Shown: positions 1-6,764 of the stretch, piece by piece
Position numbering within the stretch: position 1 is the stretch's first letter
Layout: every line of letters begins with the position of its first letter
Assembly (NCBI GenBank): GCA_028719265.1
Contig: JAQUKF010000025.1
Coordinates: 1-12,922, forward strand
Direction of reading: 5' to 3'
Length of the DNA: 12,922 nt
Source: Candidatus Omnitrophota bacterium
GTDB lineage: Bacteria; Omnitrophota; Gorgyraeia; Gygaellales; Profunditerraquicolaceae
The notes under the pieces: model-generated
What the model was told of the DNA's origin: nothing
Seen by the model: only the letters and a program-made list of their open reading frames with translations
The model's database searches: none
Program-made: the position numbers and the translations under genes

Positions 1-729
1 ACTCCTTCCGTGGGCTATCTGTATACGCATGCCCCCACGATCCCCGTCAGCAACATCAAGCAGATAGACGGGGTGGATTCGATAACCCGGGGCAACACCG
101 CTTCATTGGGGTTGTCCAATAAACTGCAGACGAAACGCGACGGCAATAGCGTGGATTTCGTGGATTTGCTTATTACCACCGAATATGTGTTCGATCCGAA
201 AACCGGGCAAAACAGCATTCTTACCAATACTGGGAACGAGCTGAAAAGCCAGCTTTCCGACGTATTGTTTAAGCTGAAAATAATTCCTTATTCCTGGATG
301 CGCCTGGAAGGCGAGGCGACCTATGAACATTCGGACCATGATAATGTGAATTACGGGAGTTTTTCTTTGGCTAACTATGACCTTGTTTTTGATCTGGGCA
401 AGGGGCGTTCTTTGAGCATCGGGCAGCGTTATGAGAGAAAAGGCAAGAACGAGGCCACGCTCGGTTTTAATTGGAAGTTAACCCCGAAATGGAGATTCAG
501 GGTGTACCAGCGTTTTAATTTCAAGCAGACTTCTTACCTTGACAGCGGATGGCAGGAACAGGAATACGGCCTTACCAGGGACCTGCACTGCTGGGAATTG
601 GATATGGCGTTGAACAAGAAAGAGGATACCGGGACGACCATATTCTTTACCTTCAGGCTCAAGGCCTTCCCCGAGAACGAATTCGGGTTCGATCAGTCGA
701 TGAGCGAGAAGAAATCCGGTTCCCAATAA
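1..729 (+). CDS. lptD: LptD-like LPS-assembly outer-membrane protein, C-terminal part (5' end cut by window)
   Basis: The frame is open from base 1 to the TAA at 727-729 (242 codons), so the gene begins outside the window; a GTG at 10-12 is in frame but is not a convincing start. The fragment is rich in alternating polar/aromatic strands typical of a beta-barrel, with no internal hydrophobic helix. Near its end are GQRYERKG, a strand built on LTPKWRFRVYQRFN, and the closing segment with DLHCWELDM and FRLKAFPE. These match my memory of the end of LptD (OstA C-terminal domain), where a Cys-Trp strand and a final Phe/Arg-rich strand close the barrel. LptD inserts lipopolysaccharide into the outer leaflet of the outer membrane, working with LptE. 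The 20-base gap to the UDP-glucose dehydrogenase gene suggests cotranscription. Another barrel family is possible because the N-terminal OstA domain is not visible. Confidence 0.68.
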   Translation, partial: TPSVGYLYTHAPTIPVSNIKQIDGVDSITRGNTASLGLSNKLQTKRDGNSVDFVDLLITTEYVFDPKTGQNSILTNTGNELKSQLSDVLFKLKIIPYSWMRLEGEATYEHSDHDNVNYGSFSLANYDLVFDLGKGRSLSIGQRYERKGKNEATLGFNWKLTPKWRFRVYQRFNFKQTSYLDSGWQEQEYGLTRDLHCWELDMALNKKEDTGTTIFFTFRLKAFPENEFGFDQSMSEKKSGSQ

Positions 730-749
730 ACTTTATACCGGGGGATTAA

Positions 750-2048
750 ATGAACATTTCTATCATAGGGGCGGGATACGTCGGCCTGGTTACCGGAACT
801 TGCTTTGCCGAGCTGGGGAATAATGTTATTTGCGCGGACAGCGATTCAAAAAAAGTCTCTCTTTTGAATAAAGGGGCGGTTCCTATCTACGAACCGGGCC
901 TGGAGGAGCTGGTAAGAAAAAACCGGGAAAACAAAAGGCTGAAATTCACCTCGAATATCAGGTCTGCCGTCAGGGGCAGCGAGGTTATTTTTATCGCCGT
1001 AGGGACCCCTCCCCTTGAAAACGGCGAGGCCGACCTGACAGGCATAGAAAATGTAGCCCGCAGCATAGCGCAGAATATGGACGGCTACCGGCTGATCGTG
1101 GAGAAGTCCACCGTGCCGGTGGAGACCTGCGCCTGGGTAAAGAAGACCATCGCTACTTACGTGAAAAAAGGGCATAAATTCGATGTAGTTTCAAACCCGG
1201 AGTTCCTCAGGGAGGGGTCGGCGATAAACGACTTTCCCCGCCCCGACCGCATCATCCTGGGGGTGGAGAGCTCCAAGGCCAGGAGGATCATGTCCAGCCT
1301 TTACCAGCCGCTTAACCGTCCGATCCTGTTTACCAACATAAAATCCGCCGAGTTGATCAAGCATGCCTCCAATGCCTTCCTGGCGACAAAGATTTCTTTT
1401 ATCAACGCCATATCCAGAATCTGCGATAAAGTCGGCGCGGACGTGGAAGAGGTCGCCCAGGGGATGGGGCTGGACAGCCGCATAGGCAGGCATTTCCTGC
1501 GCGCGGGGATAGGCTACGGGGGTTCCTGTTTTCCCAAAGACCTGGAGGCTTTTATCAGCATAGCCGAGAAGATAGGCTATGACTTCCAGATTTTGAAGGC
1601 GGTAAGGAATACGAACGAGGAGCAGAAAAAGTTCGTACTGCAGAAAATCAAGGATGAATTATGGATCGTAAAGGATAAAACTATAGCCGTCCTGGGGCTG
1701 GCTTTTAAACCCGATACGGACGATTTAAGGAACGCCCCGAGCGTGGACTTGGTCAATTCCCTTTTGCAGGACGGCGCCAGGGTAAGGGTCTATGACCCCA
1801 AGGCAATGTCCAGGGCAAAGGACATCCTGCAAAACGCCGTTTTCTGCAAAGATCTGTACCATGCCTCCAAAGGGGCGGATTGCCTGATTGTCGCCACGGA
1901 GTGGAATGAGTTCAAAGAGCTGGATTTTGTAAAATTAAAGAAGATGCTCCGCAGGCCGCTTTTGGTCGACGCCAGGAATATATACGACCCGCGTCCGTTG
2001 CGGAAGTTGGGGTTCTCATATATAGGAGTGGGTAAAGGCAATGGATAA
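750..2048 (+). CDS. ugd: UDP-glucose 6-dehydrogenase
   Basis: This cytoplasmic enzyme oxidises UDP-glucose to UDP-glucuronate with two NAD+ (432 aa, the normal family length). An N-terminal Rossmann motif, IIGAGYVGLVTG, is at about residues 5-16. The AVGTPP segment, the STVPV segment and SNPEFLREGSA follow in the expected order. The catalytic cysteine is C260 in GIGYGGSCFPKD. A C-terminal UDP-binding domain starts near AVLGLAFKPDTDDLRNAPS. The ATG at 750 sits after a weak purine-rich stretch (GGGGGATT) 20 bases past the preceding stop, and the Rossmann strand begins at residue 2, so the start is secure. The stop overlaps the start of the next dehydrogenase by eight bases (ATGGATAA). The UDP-xylose-forming decarboxylase three genes downstream would use its product. 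The UGD family assignment is firm; a preference for another UDP-hexose cannot be fully excluded from sequence. Confidence 0.95.
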   Translation: MNISIIGAGYVGLVTGTCFAELGNNVICADSDSKKVSLLNKGAVPIYEPGLEELVRKNRENKRLKFTSNIRSAVRGSEVIFIAVGTPPLENGEADLTGIENVARSIAQNMDGYRLIVEKSTVPVETCAWVKKTIATYVKKGHKFDVVSNPEFLREGSAINDFPRPDRIILGVESSKARRIMSSLYQPLNRPILFTNIKSAELIKHASNAFLATKISFINAISRICDKVGADVEEVAQGMGLDSRIGRHFLRAGIGYGGSCFPKDLEAFISIAEKIGYDFQILKAVRNTNEEQKKFVLQKIKDELWIVKDKTIAVLGLAFKPDTDDLRNAPSVDLVNSLLQDGARVRVYDPKAMSRAKDILQNAVFCKDLYHASKGADCLIVATEWNEFKELDFVKLKKMLRRPLLVDARNIYDPRPLRKLGFSYIGVGKGNG

Positions 2049-3351
2049 AGAGATAAGGAACCTGCGCGTTAAAATAAACAAACGGAGCTTGCGTTTGGCG
2101 GTTGTAGGCCTGGGATACGTGGGTTTTCCCCTGGCCGCGGCTTTTGCCAGGAAGCGCGTCCGGGTGACCGGCATAGAGATCGACCGCGACAGGCTCAGCT
2201 CCATAGGGAAAAAGATTTCGTATATAAGCGATATCAGCGATAAGGAACTGGGGAGGCTCGTTTCCGAAGGCTGCTTTAATGCAAGCGGAAATTTTAAGGA
2301 TATCGGAGAAGCGGATGCGGTACTGATATGCGTGCCTACCCCTTTGAAAGGCAGGAACCGTCCGGATATCTCTTTCATAAAAAAAGCGGTCGGGGATGTG
2401 GCTTTGAATATCAAAAAAGGAGCGCTTGTCATCCTGGAGAGCACTACATATCCGGGAACCACGGAAGAAGAGATATTGCCCATATTCCGTTCCCGGGGGC
2501 TTGAACACGGGAAAGATTTCTATCTTTGTTTTTCCCCGGAAAGGATCGACCCGGGCAACAAGCGTTTCCCCGTAAACAAGATCCCCAAGGTTGTGGGGGG
2601 CTTAAATCCTAAAGCAGGGCGCCTGGCCTGCATGGTGTACGGGATTATTATAGATAAAGTCGTGCCGGTAAGCAGCGCGCGCTGCGCGGAAACGGTCAAG
2701 CTGCTGGAGAATACTTACAGGTTGATCAATATAGGTTTGATCGACGAGTTATCCATGATGGCCCATAAAATGAATATAGATATTTGGGAGGTGATCGGAG
2801 CAGCTGCTACCAAGCCTTTCGGCTTTATGCCGTTTTACCCGGGGCCCGGAGTGGGAGGGCATTGCATTCCCAAGGACCCGCTTTACCTGCATTGGAAGGC
2901 CAAGAAATTCGGTTTCCATTCGCGTTTCATACGGCTGGCTTCCGGAATGATCAACCGCATGCCGGAATACGTCGTAAAAAGGTTAGAGCTGGCTCTTTCA
3001 AAAAGGAGCAAGAGGATCGCCGGAGCAAAGATACTGGTCGTGGGGGTAACTTACAAGAAAGACGTCAAGGACTTGCGTAAATCTCCGAGCATAGACGTGA
3101 TACTCAGCCTGAAAAAGCATGGCGCAATTGTTTCTTATTCCGATCCGCTTATCCCTTTCCTGAAACTGAAAGGGATCGATCTGAAGTCCGCAGTTTTAAG
3201 CCCCGCGAATATCAGGAAGTTCGATTGCGTGCTCATTGCCACCGACCATTCATCCCTGGATTACGGGATTCTTCTTGAAAGCTCAAGGATGATATTCGAT
3301 TCCAGGAATGTTTTTAAAGGGGCGCACAAGGAGAAGGTAGAGCGCCTGTAA
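2041..3351 (+). CDS. wbpA: UDP-N-acetyl-glucosamine 6-dehydrogenase, WbpA/TviB type
   Basis: A 436-aa nucleotide-sugar dehydrogenase of the UDP-N-acetylhexosamine branch, predicted to oxidise UDP-GlcNAc to UDP-GlcNAcA with NAD+. The Rossmann motif VVGLGYVGFPLA is at residues 21-32 and is preceded by a short basic helix, as in WbpA-like proteins. ESTTYPGTTEE and SPERIDPGN are typical of this branch rather than of UDP-glucose dehydrogenases (which read STVPV and SNPEFL, as in the previous gene). The catalytic cysteine is C275 in GPGVGGHCIPKDP. The C-terminal domain begins near ILVVGVTYKKDVKDLRKSPS. The start at 2041 overlaps the ugd stop, and the stop directly abuts the epimerase ATG. With an epimerase gene next to it, the pair resembles tviB-tviC or wbpA-wbpP. 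The main alternative is UDP-ManNAc dehydrogenase (WecC), but no WecB-type 2-epimerase gene is present here. Confidence 0.85.
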   Translation: MDKEIRNLRVKINKRSLRLAVVGLGYVGFPLAAAFARKRVRVTGIEIDRDRLSSIGKKISYISDISDKELGRLVSEGCFNASGNFKDIGEADAVLICVPTPLKGRNRPDISFIKKAVGDVALNIKKGALVILESTTYPGTTEEEILPIFRSRGLEHGKDFYLCFSPERIDPGNKRFPVNKIPKVVGGLNPKAGRLACMVYGIIIDKVVPVSSARCAETVKLLENTYRLINIGLIDELSMMAHKMNIDIWEVIGAAATKPFGFMPFYPGPGVGGHCIPKDPLYLHWKAKKFGFHSRFIRLASGMINRMPEYVVKRLELALSKRSKRIAGAKILVVGVTYKKDVKDLRKSPSIDVILSLKKHGAIVSYSDPLIPFLKLKGIDLKSAVLSPANIRKFDCVLIATDHSSLDYGILLESSRMIFDSRNVFKGAHKEKVERL

Positions 3352-4302
3352 ATGAGCGGAGGGAGCGTGAGCAGATTTTTGGTTACCGGGGGCGCCGGTT
3401 TCATCGGTTCGCATGTTGTCGACGCCCTGGTCAGGCGCGGGCATTATGTGCGCGTATTGGATAATCTTTCCAGCGGCCGCATCTCTAACCTGAAAGATTC
3501 GAAGGGCAAGATAGACCTTGTAAAAGGGGATATCTGTGTTCCTGAGGATTGCCGCAAGGCATCCCGGGATACGGATTTCATCCTGCACCAGGCTGCCTTG
3601 AGAAGCGTTCCCTGTTCGTTCAGGAACCCCGGCGCCTACAACCGGGTGAATATCGGAGGCACCCTGAATATGCTCGAGGCTGCCAGGGCAAATAAAGTCA
3701 AGCGCTTTGTCTTTGCCTCCTCAAGTTCGGTATACGGGCAGGTAAAGAAGTTCCCTGTAAGAGAAGATTCTGTCCTTGCCCCGATTTCTCCTTATGCCCT
3801 GACAAAGCTTGCGGGAGAGCATTATTGCCGGATGTTCAGCATGCACTCCGGACTGCCCACAGTCATTCTGCGTTATTTCAATGTATTCGGACCGAGGCAG
3901 CCTTTTGACGACGAGTATTCGGCGGTTATCCCGAAGTTCATCAATTGCCTGCTGCGTAGCCGCCGCCCACCGGTGTTCGGGAACGGACTGCAATCAAGGG
4001 ATTTTACTTTCGTAGAGAACGTGGTGGAGGCGAATATGCTTGCTGTAAAATTCCCCCGCCAGGGTTGCGGTATTTTTAATATAGCCGGGGGCAGGGATAT
4101 AACCGTGCTTAACCTGGTTTCTACCCTTAACAGGATATTGAAAAAACATATCCGCCCTGAATTTAAAAAGAAGCGGGCAGGAGATATCTTCAGGATGTCT
4201 GCGGATATAAGCAATTCGTTAAAGTCTCTTAAATTTGCCCCGGCCGTAGATTTTCTGAACGGCTTGAAAATAACTATTGATTACTGGAGGAGCCATGCGT
4301 AA
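3352..4302 (+). CDS. SDR-family UDP-sugar 4-epimerase, WbpP/TviC-like
   Basis: An extended short-chain dehydrogenase/reductase of 316 aa that probably inverts C4 of a UDP-hexose through a 4-keto intermediate with tightly bound NAD. The NAD motif TGGAGFIG is at residues 12-19. A serine-rich strand FASSSSVYG lies near 121-129, and the catalytic Y148-x3-K152 is in SPYALTKLAGEH. The runs AALRSVPCSF, RYFNVFGPRQ and SRDFTFVENVVEAN resemble UDP-GlcNAc(A) 4-epimerases (WbpP, TviC) more than classical GalE. Its place right after a WbpA/TviB-type dehydrogenase suggests UDP-GlcNAcA to UDP-GalNAcA; this is inference. The start is uncertain: ATG 3352 abuts the previous stop, while GTG 3367 lies four bases after a GGAGG at 3358-3362 and would give an N-terminus more usual for the family. 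The 3' end overlaps the next gene by eight bases. UDP-glucose 4-epimerase or UDP-glucuronate 4-epimerase remain possible. Confidence 0.8.
   Translation: MSGGSVSRFLVTGGAGFIGSHVVDALVRRGHYVRVLDNLSSGRISNLKDSKGKIDLVKGDICVPEDCRKASRDTDFILHQAALRSVPCSFRNPGAYNRVNIGGTLNMLEAARANKVKRFVFASSSSVYGQVKKFPVREDSVLAPISPYALTKLAGEHYCRMFSMHSGLPTVILRYFNVFGPRQPFDDEYSAVIPKFINCLLRSRRPPVFGNGLQSRDFTFVENVVEANMLAVKFPRQGCGIFNIAGGRDITVLNLVSTLNRILKKHIRPEFKKKRAGDIFRMSADISNSLKSLKFAPAVDFLNGLKITIDYWRSHA
4286..4292 (+). promoter_or_regulatory. Strong ribosome binding site for the UDP-xylose synthase gene
   Basis: GGAGGAG inside the last codons of the epimerase gene, with its GGAGG core four bases before ATG 4295. It favours ATG 4295 over an in-frame TTG at 4277, which lies upstream of the site. 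Confidence 0.75.
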
Positions 4303-5227
4303 GAAAAAGGTTCTGATTACCGGAGGCGCAGGTTTCATCGGTTCGCATATGTGCGAGAAACTTATCGAGAATGGATATTCCGTGATATGCCTGGATAATT
4401 TCGCTACCGGCTGCGAAGGCAATATCAGGCCTCTGCTTAAGGCGAAGGATTTTGATTTCAAGCTGTGCGATGTTTCCAGGCGCATAGATATCCCCGGCCC
4501 GGTGGATTATGTCCTGCATTGCGCTTCTTTGGCTTCCCCCAAGGATTACCTGGAACATCCGATAGAGACTTTAAAAGTGGGCTCCCTGGGTACGCATAAT
4601 GCCCTGGGCCTGGCCAAGAAGAAGAAATCCGTTTTTCTGCTTTTTTCCACTTCCGAAGTCTACGGGGATCCACTTGTCCATCCGCAGAACGAAAGCTACT
4701 GGGGCCATGTGAACCCGGTAGGCGAGAGAGGGTGTTATGACGAGTCCAAGCGTTTCTCGGAAGCTTTAACCATGGCTTACCGCCGCGTGCACGGATTGGA
4801 CAGCAAGATTGTGCGTATTTTTAACACTTATGGGCCGAGGATGAGGCATAACGACGGCAGAGTGGTTCCCAATTTCATATTTTCCGCGTTGAACAATAAG
4901 AACCTGAGCGTTTACGGGACCGGAAGGCAGACGAGAAGCTTCTGTTACGTCGATGACTTGACTGAAGGAATATTCCGCCTTATGCTTTCGAAAGAAAATT
5001 ATCCGGTCAACCTTGGCAACCCGGGAGAATTTACGATTATGCAGCTTGCGAAACTGGTGCTGAAGATGATACCTTCCAAGAGCAGGATAATCCATAAGGA
5101 GCTTCCTGTTGACGACCCCCGCCAGCGCCGCCCCGATATAACCCGGGCAAAGAAAATCCTTTCCTGGAAACCGTCAATTCCCCTTGAAGAAGGCCTAAAA
5201 AGGACGATTGCCTGGTTCAAGAGGTAA
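4295..5227 (+). CDS. uxs: UDP-glucuronate decarboxylase (UDP-xylose synthase)
   Basis: A 310-aa extended SDR enzyme that oxidises C4 of UDP-glucuronate, loses CO2 and reduces the intermediate back, giving UDP-xylose; NAD+ is retained. The NAD motif TGGAGFIG is at residues 9-16. The diagnostic strand FSTSEVYGDP holds T119 and the decarboxylation glutamate E121. The UXS signature ESYWGHVNPVGERGCYDESK follows, with catalytic Y148 and K152. RIFNTYGPRM, RSFCYVDDLTEG and DDPRQRRPDI complete the family pattern; the last holds the arginine expected to act with the glutamate. The start at 4295 follows a GGAGGAG ribosome site and overlaps the epimerase stop (ATGCGTAA). UDP-glucuronate would come from the ugd gene three positions upstream. 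This is the last gene of the sugar-nucleotide cluster, and no obvious terminator separates it from the next promoter. Confusion with dTDP-glucose dehydratase is unlikely given the WGHVNP block. Confidence 0.93.
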   Translation: MRKKKVLITGGAGFIGSHMCEKLIENGYSVICLDNFATGCEGNIRPLLKAKDFDFKLCDVSRRIDIPGPVDYVLHCASLASPKDYLEHPIETLKVGSLGTHNALGLAKKKKSVFLLFSTSEVYGDPLVHPQNESYWGHVNPVGERGCYDESKRFSEALTMAYRRVHGLDSKIVRIFNTYGPRMRHNDGRVVPNFIFSALNNKNLSVYGTGRQTRSFCYVDDLTEGIFRLMLSKENYPVNLGNPGEFTIMQLAKLVLKMIPSKSRIIHKELPVDDPRQRRPDITRAKKILSWKPSIPLEEGLKRTIAWFKR

Positions 5228-5242
5228 AAGAAAGCCCTTTCC

Positions 5243-5272
5243 TTGACAATGCAGGCAGATATATGTTATACT
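5243..5272 (+). promoter_or_regulatory. Sigma-70 type promoter with extended -10, upstream of cvpA
   Basis: A perfect -35 box TTGACA at 5243-5248 is followed after 18 bases by TATACT at 5267-5272 (five of six consensus bases), preceded by TG at 5264-5265, an extended -10 element. Transcription would start near 5279, about 22 bases before the cvpA ATG. The match is the best promoter seen in any gap of this window. It would drive cvpA-nif3-dnaG-rpoD, so RpoD could control its own operon. Confidence 0.82.
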
Positions 5273-5291
5273 TTTCATTATTTTATAAAAT

Positions 5292-5297
5292 GGAGGG
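5292..5297 (+). promoter_or_regulatory. Ribosome binding site deciding the cvpA start
   Basis: GGAGGG just upstream of ATG 5301. The in-frame ATG at 5325 would give a more familiar CvpA N-terminus (MNYLDL) but has no ribosome site, so 5301 is preferred. Confidence 0.6.
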
Positions 5298-5300
5298 AAA

Positions 5301-5882
5301 ATGCTCGCCGGCATCATACAGCAGATGAATTATCTGGATTTAATTATCATAATTGTATTATTTAGAATATGTTACGTTGCTATTAAGTCCGGGGTAATTG
5401 CGGAGGCTTTTAAACTTTTAGGGATTGTAGCCGCAATATTCATATCTTCTCATTATTATACGTCAATTTCGGATATCCTGCGCCGCCATTATGCTTCCGA
5501 TACCATGCCGCTGGAGTTTGCCGATTTTATTGTTTTTATCCTGCTTTCAGTATTTGTCTATCTTGTATTTTCCCTCCTGCGCGGGGCGCTTCAGCATTTC
5601 ATAAAGATGGAGGCGCTTCCTAACGTAAACAGGTACGGGGGGCTTATCCTCGGGATATTCAGATGGTATTTTACGGTAGGGCTGTTGATTTACATCCTGA
5701 TGATTTCAAGCGTAAGTTACATGATCGGTTCCGTCAAACATTCTTATTTGGGCGACAGGTTTTCCGTGGTTTCGGCAAATACCTATCAGATATTGTGGAA
5801 CGGAGTCTTTTCCAAATTTTCCTCCCGCGAGAGGCTTAACAGTGTCGTAGAGGAAACCAAAAACGATTTTGCCAAAAAATGA
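5301..5882 (+). CDS. cvpA: CvpA-family integral membrane protein
   Basis: A 193-aa protein with four predicted membrane helices at roughly residues 11-28, 36-55, 72-93 and 109-137, and a polar, basic C-terminal tail that ends in the cytoplasm if the topology is even. YLDLIIIIVLF near the start, a glycine-containing second helix, and NRYGGLILGIFRW before the fourth helix fit the CvpA family (colicin V production protein). In other bacteria this family supports colicin V production and envelope-stress tolerance, but its molecular activity is not settled. It is the first gene after the 5243-5272 promoter and overlaps the next gene by ATGA, so the two are likely translationally coupled. CvpA genes often sit near housekeeping genes, so its place before dnaG/rpoD is not in itself evidence of a replication role. 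The family call rests on topology and few motifs. Confidence 0.75.
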   Translation: MLAGIIQQMNYLDLIIIIVLFRICYVAIKSGVIAEAFKLLGIVAAIFISSHYYTSISDILRRHYASDTMPLEFADFIVFILLSVFVYLVFSLLRGALQHFIKMEALPNVNRYGGLILGIFRWYFTVGLLIYILMISSVSYMIGSVKHSYLGDRFSVVSANTYQILWNGVFSKFSSRERLNSVVEETKNDFAKK

Positions 5883-6763
5883 AGTTGATTGATTTTTACA
5901 GCCAGGCGGTCCGTTTGGGCAGGTGCGCTGACCCGCGGAAACGCAAAGGAGGAATCAAGTCTTTTGCTGATTCTTCGATCTTGTGCGGCGATCCGGATAC
6001 GCAGGTGTCCAGCGTAATGGTGGGGATCGACGTGGAGGTCGGTGAGATACTTTTGGCTGACCGTATTCGCCAGAAGGATAAGCTCGACCTGGTAATCGCG
6101 CATCACCCCGAAGGCCGCTCTTATGCGCATTTGCATGAGGTGATTTCTTTGCAGGTCGACCTGCTGAAGCAGGCGGGATTGCCTGCTGGAACAGCCTCGA
6201 GGCTTATTGAGGAGAGAAGGCGCGAGGTCGAACGCAGGATACTCTCCCAGAACCATAACAGGGCGGTTGATGCCGCGAAGATCCTGGGGCTGCCGTTCAT
6301 GAATCTGCATACTCCCGCGGATAACCAGGTGCATGCTTTCCTCGAGGATTTTTTCAAAAAGAACTGTATCTCCTCCCGCACGCTGGGGGAGGCGGTCAAT
6401 GCGTTAAAGGCTATTCCGGAATACAGGATAGCGGAAAGGTTTGGGGTCGGCCCGCGAGTGGTCCTGGGTAACCCGGCTCGCAAGACAGGGAAGGTTATGC
6501 TGGAGATGACCGGCGGGACAGAGGGGCCTAAAGAAGCGATGGACAAACTTTACCGGGCCGGGGTAAGGACTTTGATCTCCATGCATTCGAGCGAGGAGCA
6601 TCTCAAGAAAGCCAGGGAGGCGAATCTCAGCGTGATAATCGCCGGGCATATCTCCAGCGACGTCCTCGGGCTGAATCTTCTTCTCGACGGAATCGAAAGG
6701 CATTTTAAGCAGGAATTAAAAGTTGTTGAGTGTTCGGGTTTTACAAGGATCAAGAGGCGTTAA
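5879..6763 (+). CDS. NIF3-like dinuclear metal protein
   Basis: A 294-aa cytoplasmic protein of the NIF3/YbgI family, which forms ring-shaped oligomers with a two-metal site per subunit; its substrate is unknown in most organisms. Likely metal ligands in family order are H75-H76 in LDLVIAHHP, D148 in MNLHTPADN, and H257 with D261 in IIAGHISSD. The usual final ligand is glutamate, so aspartate at 261 is a conservative change. The N-terminal 45 residues, including a basic stretch PRKRKGG, depart from the shorter family members. The start overlaps the cvpA stop (ATGA) and has no clear ribosome site, pointing to translational coupling. Downstream, dnaG begins two bases after the stop-codon end. 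In Bacillus the NIF3 relative YqfO is encoded just past dnaG-sigA, so this neighbourhood recurs in distant phyla in a different order. I recognise the family from motifs; the function remains open. Confidence 0.8.
   Translation: MKLIDFYSQAVRLGRCADPRKRKGGIKSFADSSILCGDPDTQVSSVMVGIDVEVGEILLADRIRQKDKLDLVIAHHPEGRSYAHLHEVISLQVDLLKQAGLPAGTASRLIEERRREVERRILSQNHNRAVDAAKILGLPFMNLHTPADNQVHAFLEDFFKKNCISSRTLGEAVNALKAIPEYRIAERFGVGPRVVLGNPARKTGKVMLEMTGGTEGPKEAMDKLYRAGVRTLISMHSSEEHLKKAREANLSVIIAGHISSDVLGLNLLLDGIERHFKQELKVVECSGFTRIKRR
6753..6757 (+). promoter_or_regulatory. Ribosome binding site deciding the dnaG start
   Basis: AGAGG seven bases before ATG 6765, inside the last codons of the NIF3-like gene. 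An in-frame TTG at 6723 would add 14 residues unlike DnaG and lies upstream of this site. Confidence 0.55.
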
Positions 6764-6764
6764 A

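Noticed and set aside
1912..2508. Minus-strand frame of 198 codons across the ugd/wbpA junction
   Set aside because: Both overlapped genes are well-conserved dehydrogenases and the frame shows no recognisable domain; treated as a shadow.
4277..4294. TTG at 4277 as the uxs start
   Set aside because: The GGAGGAG ribosome site lies downstream of it and points to ATG 4295.
5228..5245. Short A/G-rich and C/T-rich inverted stretch after uxs as a terminator
   Set aside because: The pairing is short and bulged, mostly A-T, with no T-run after it.
6723..6764. TTG at 6723 as the dnaG start
   Set aside because: The extra 14 residues do not resemble DnaG; ATG 6765 has an AGAGG site and gives the standard N-terminus.
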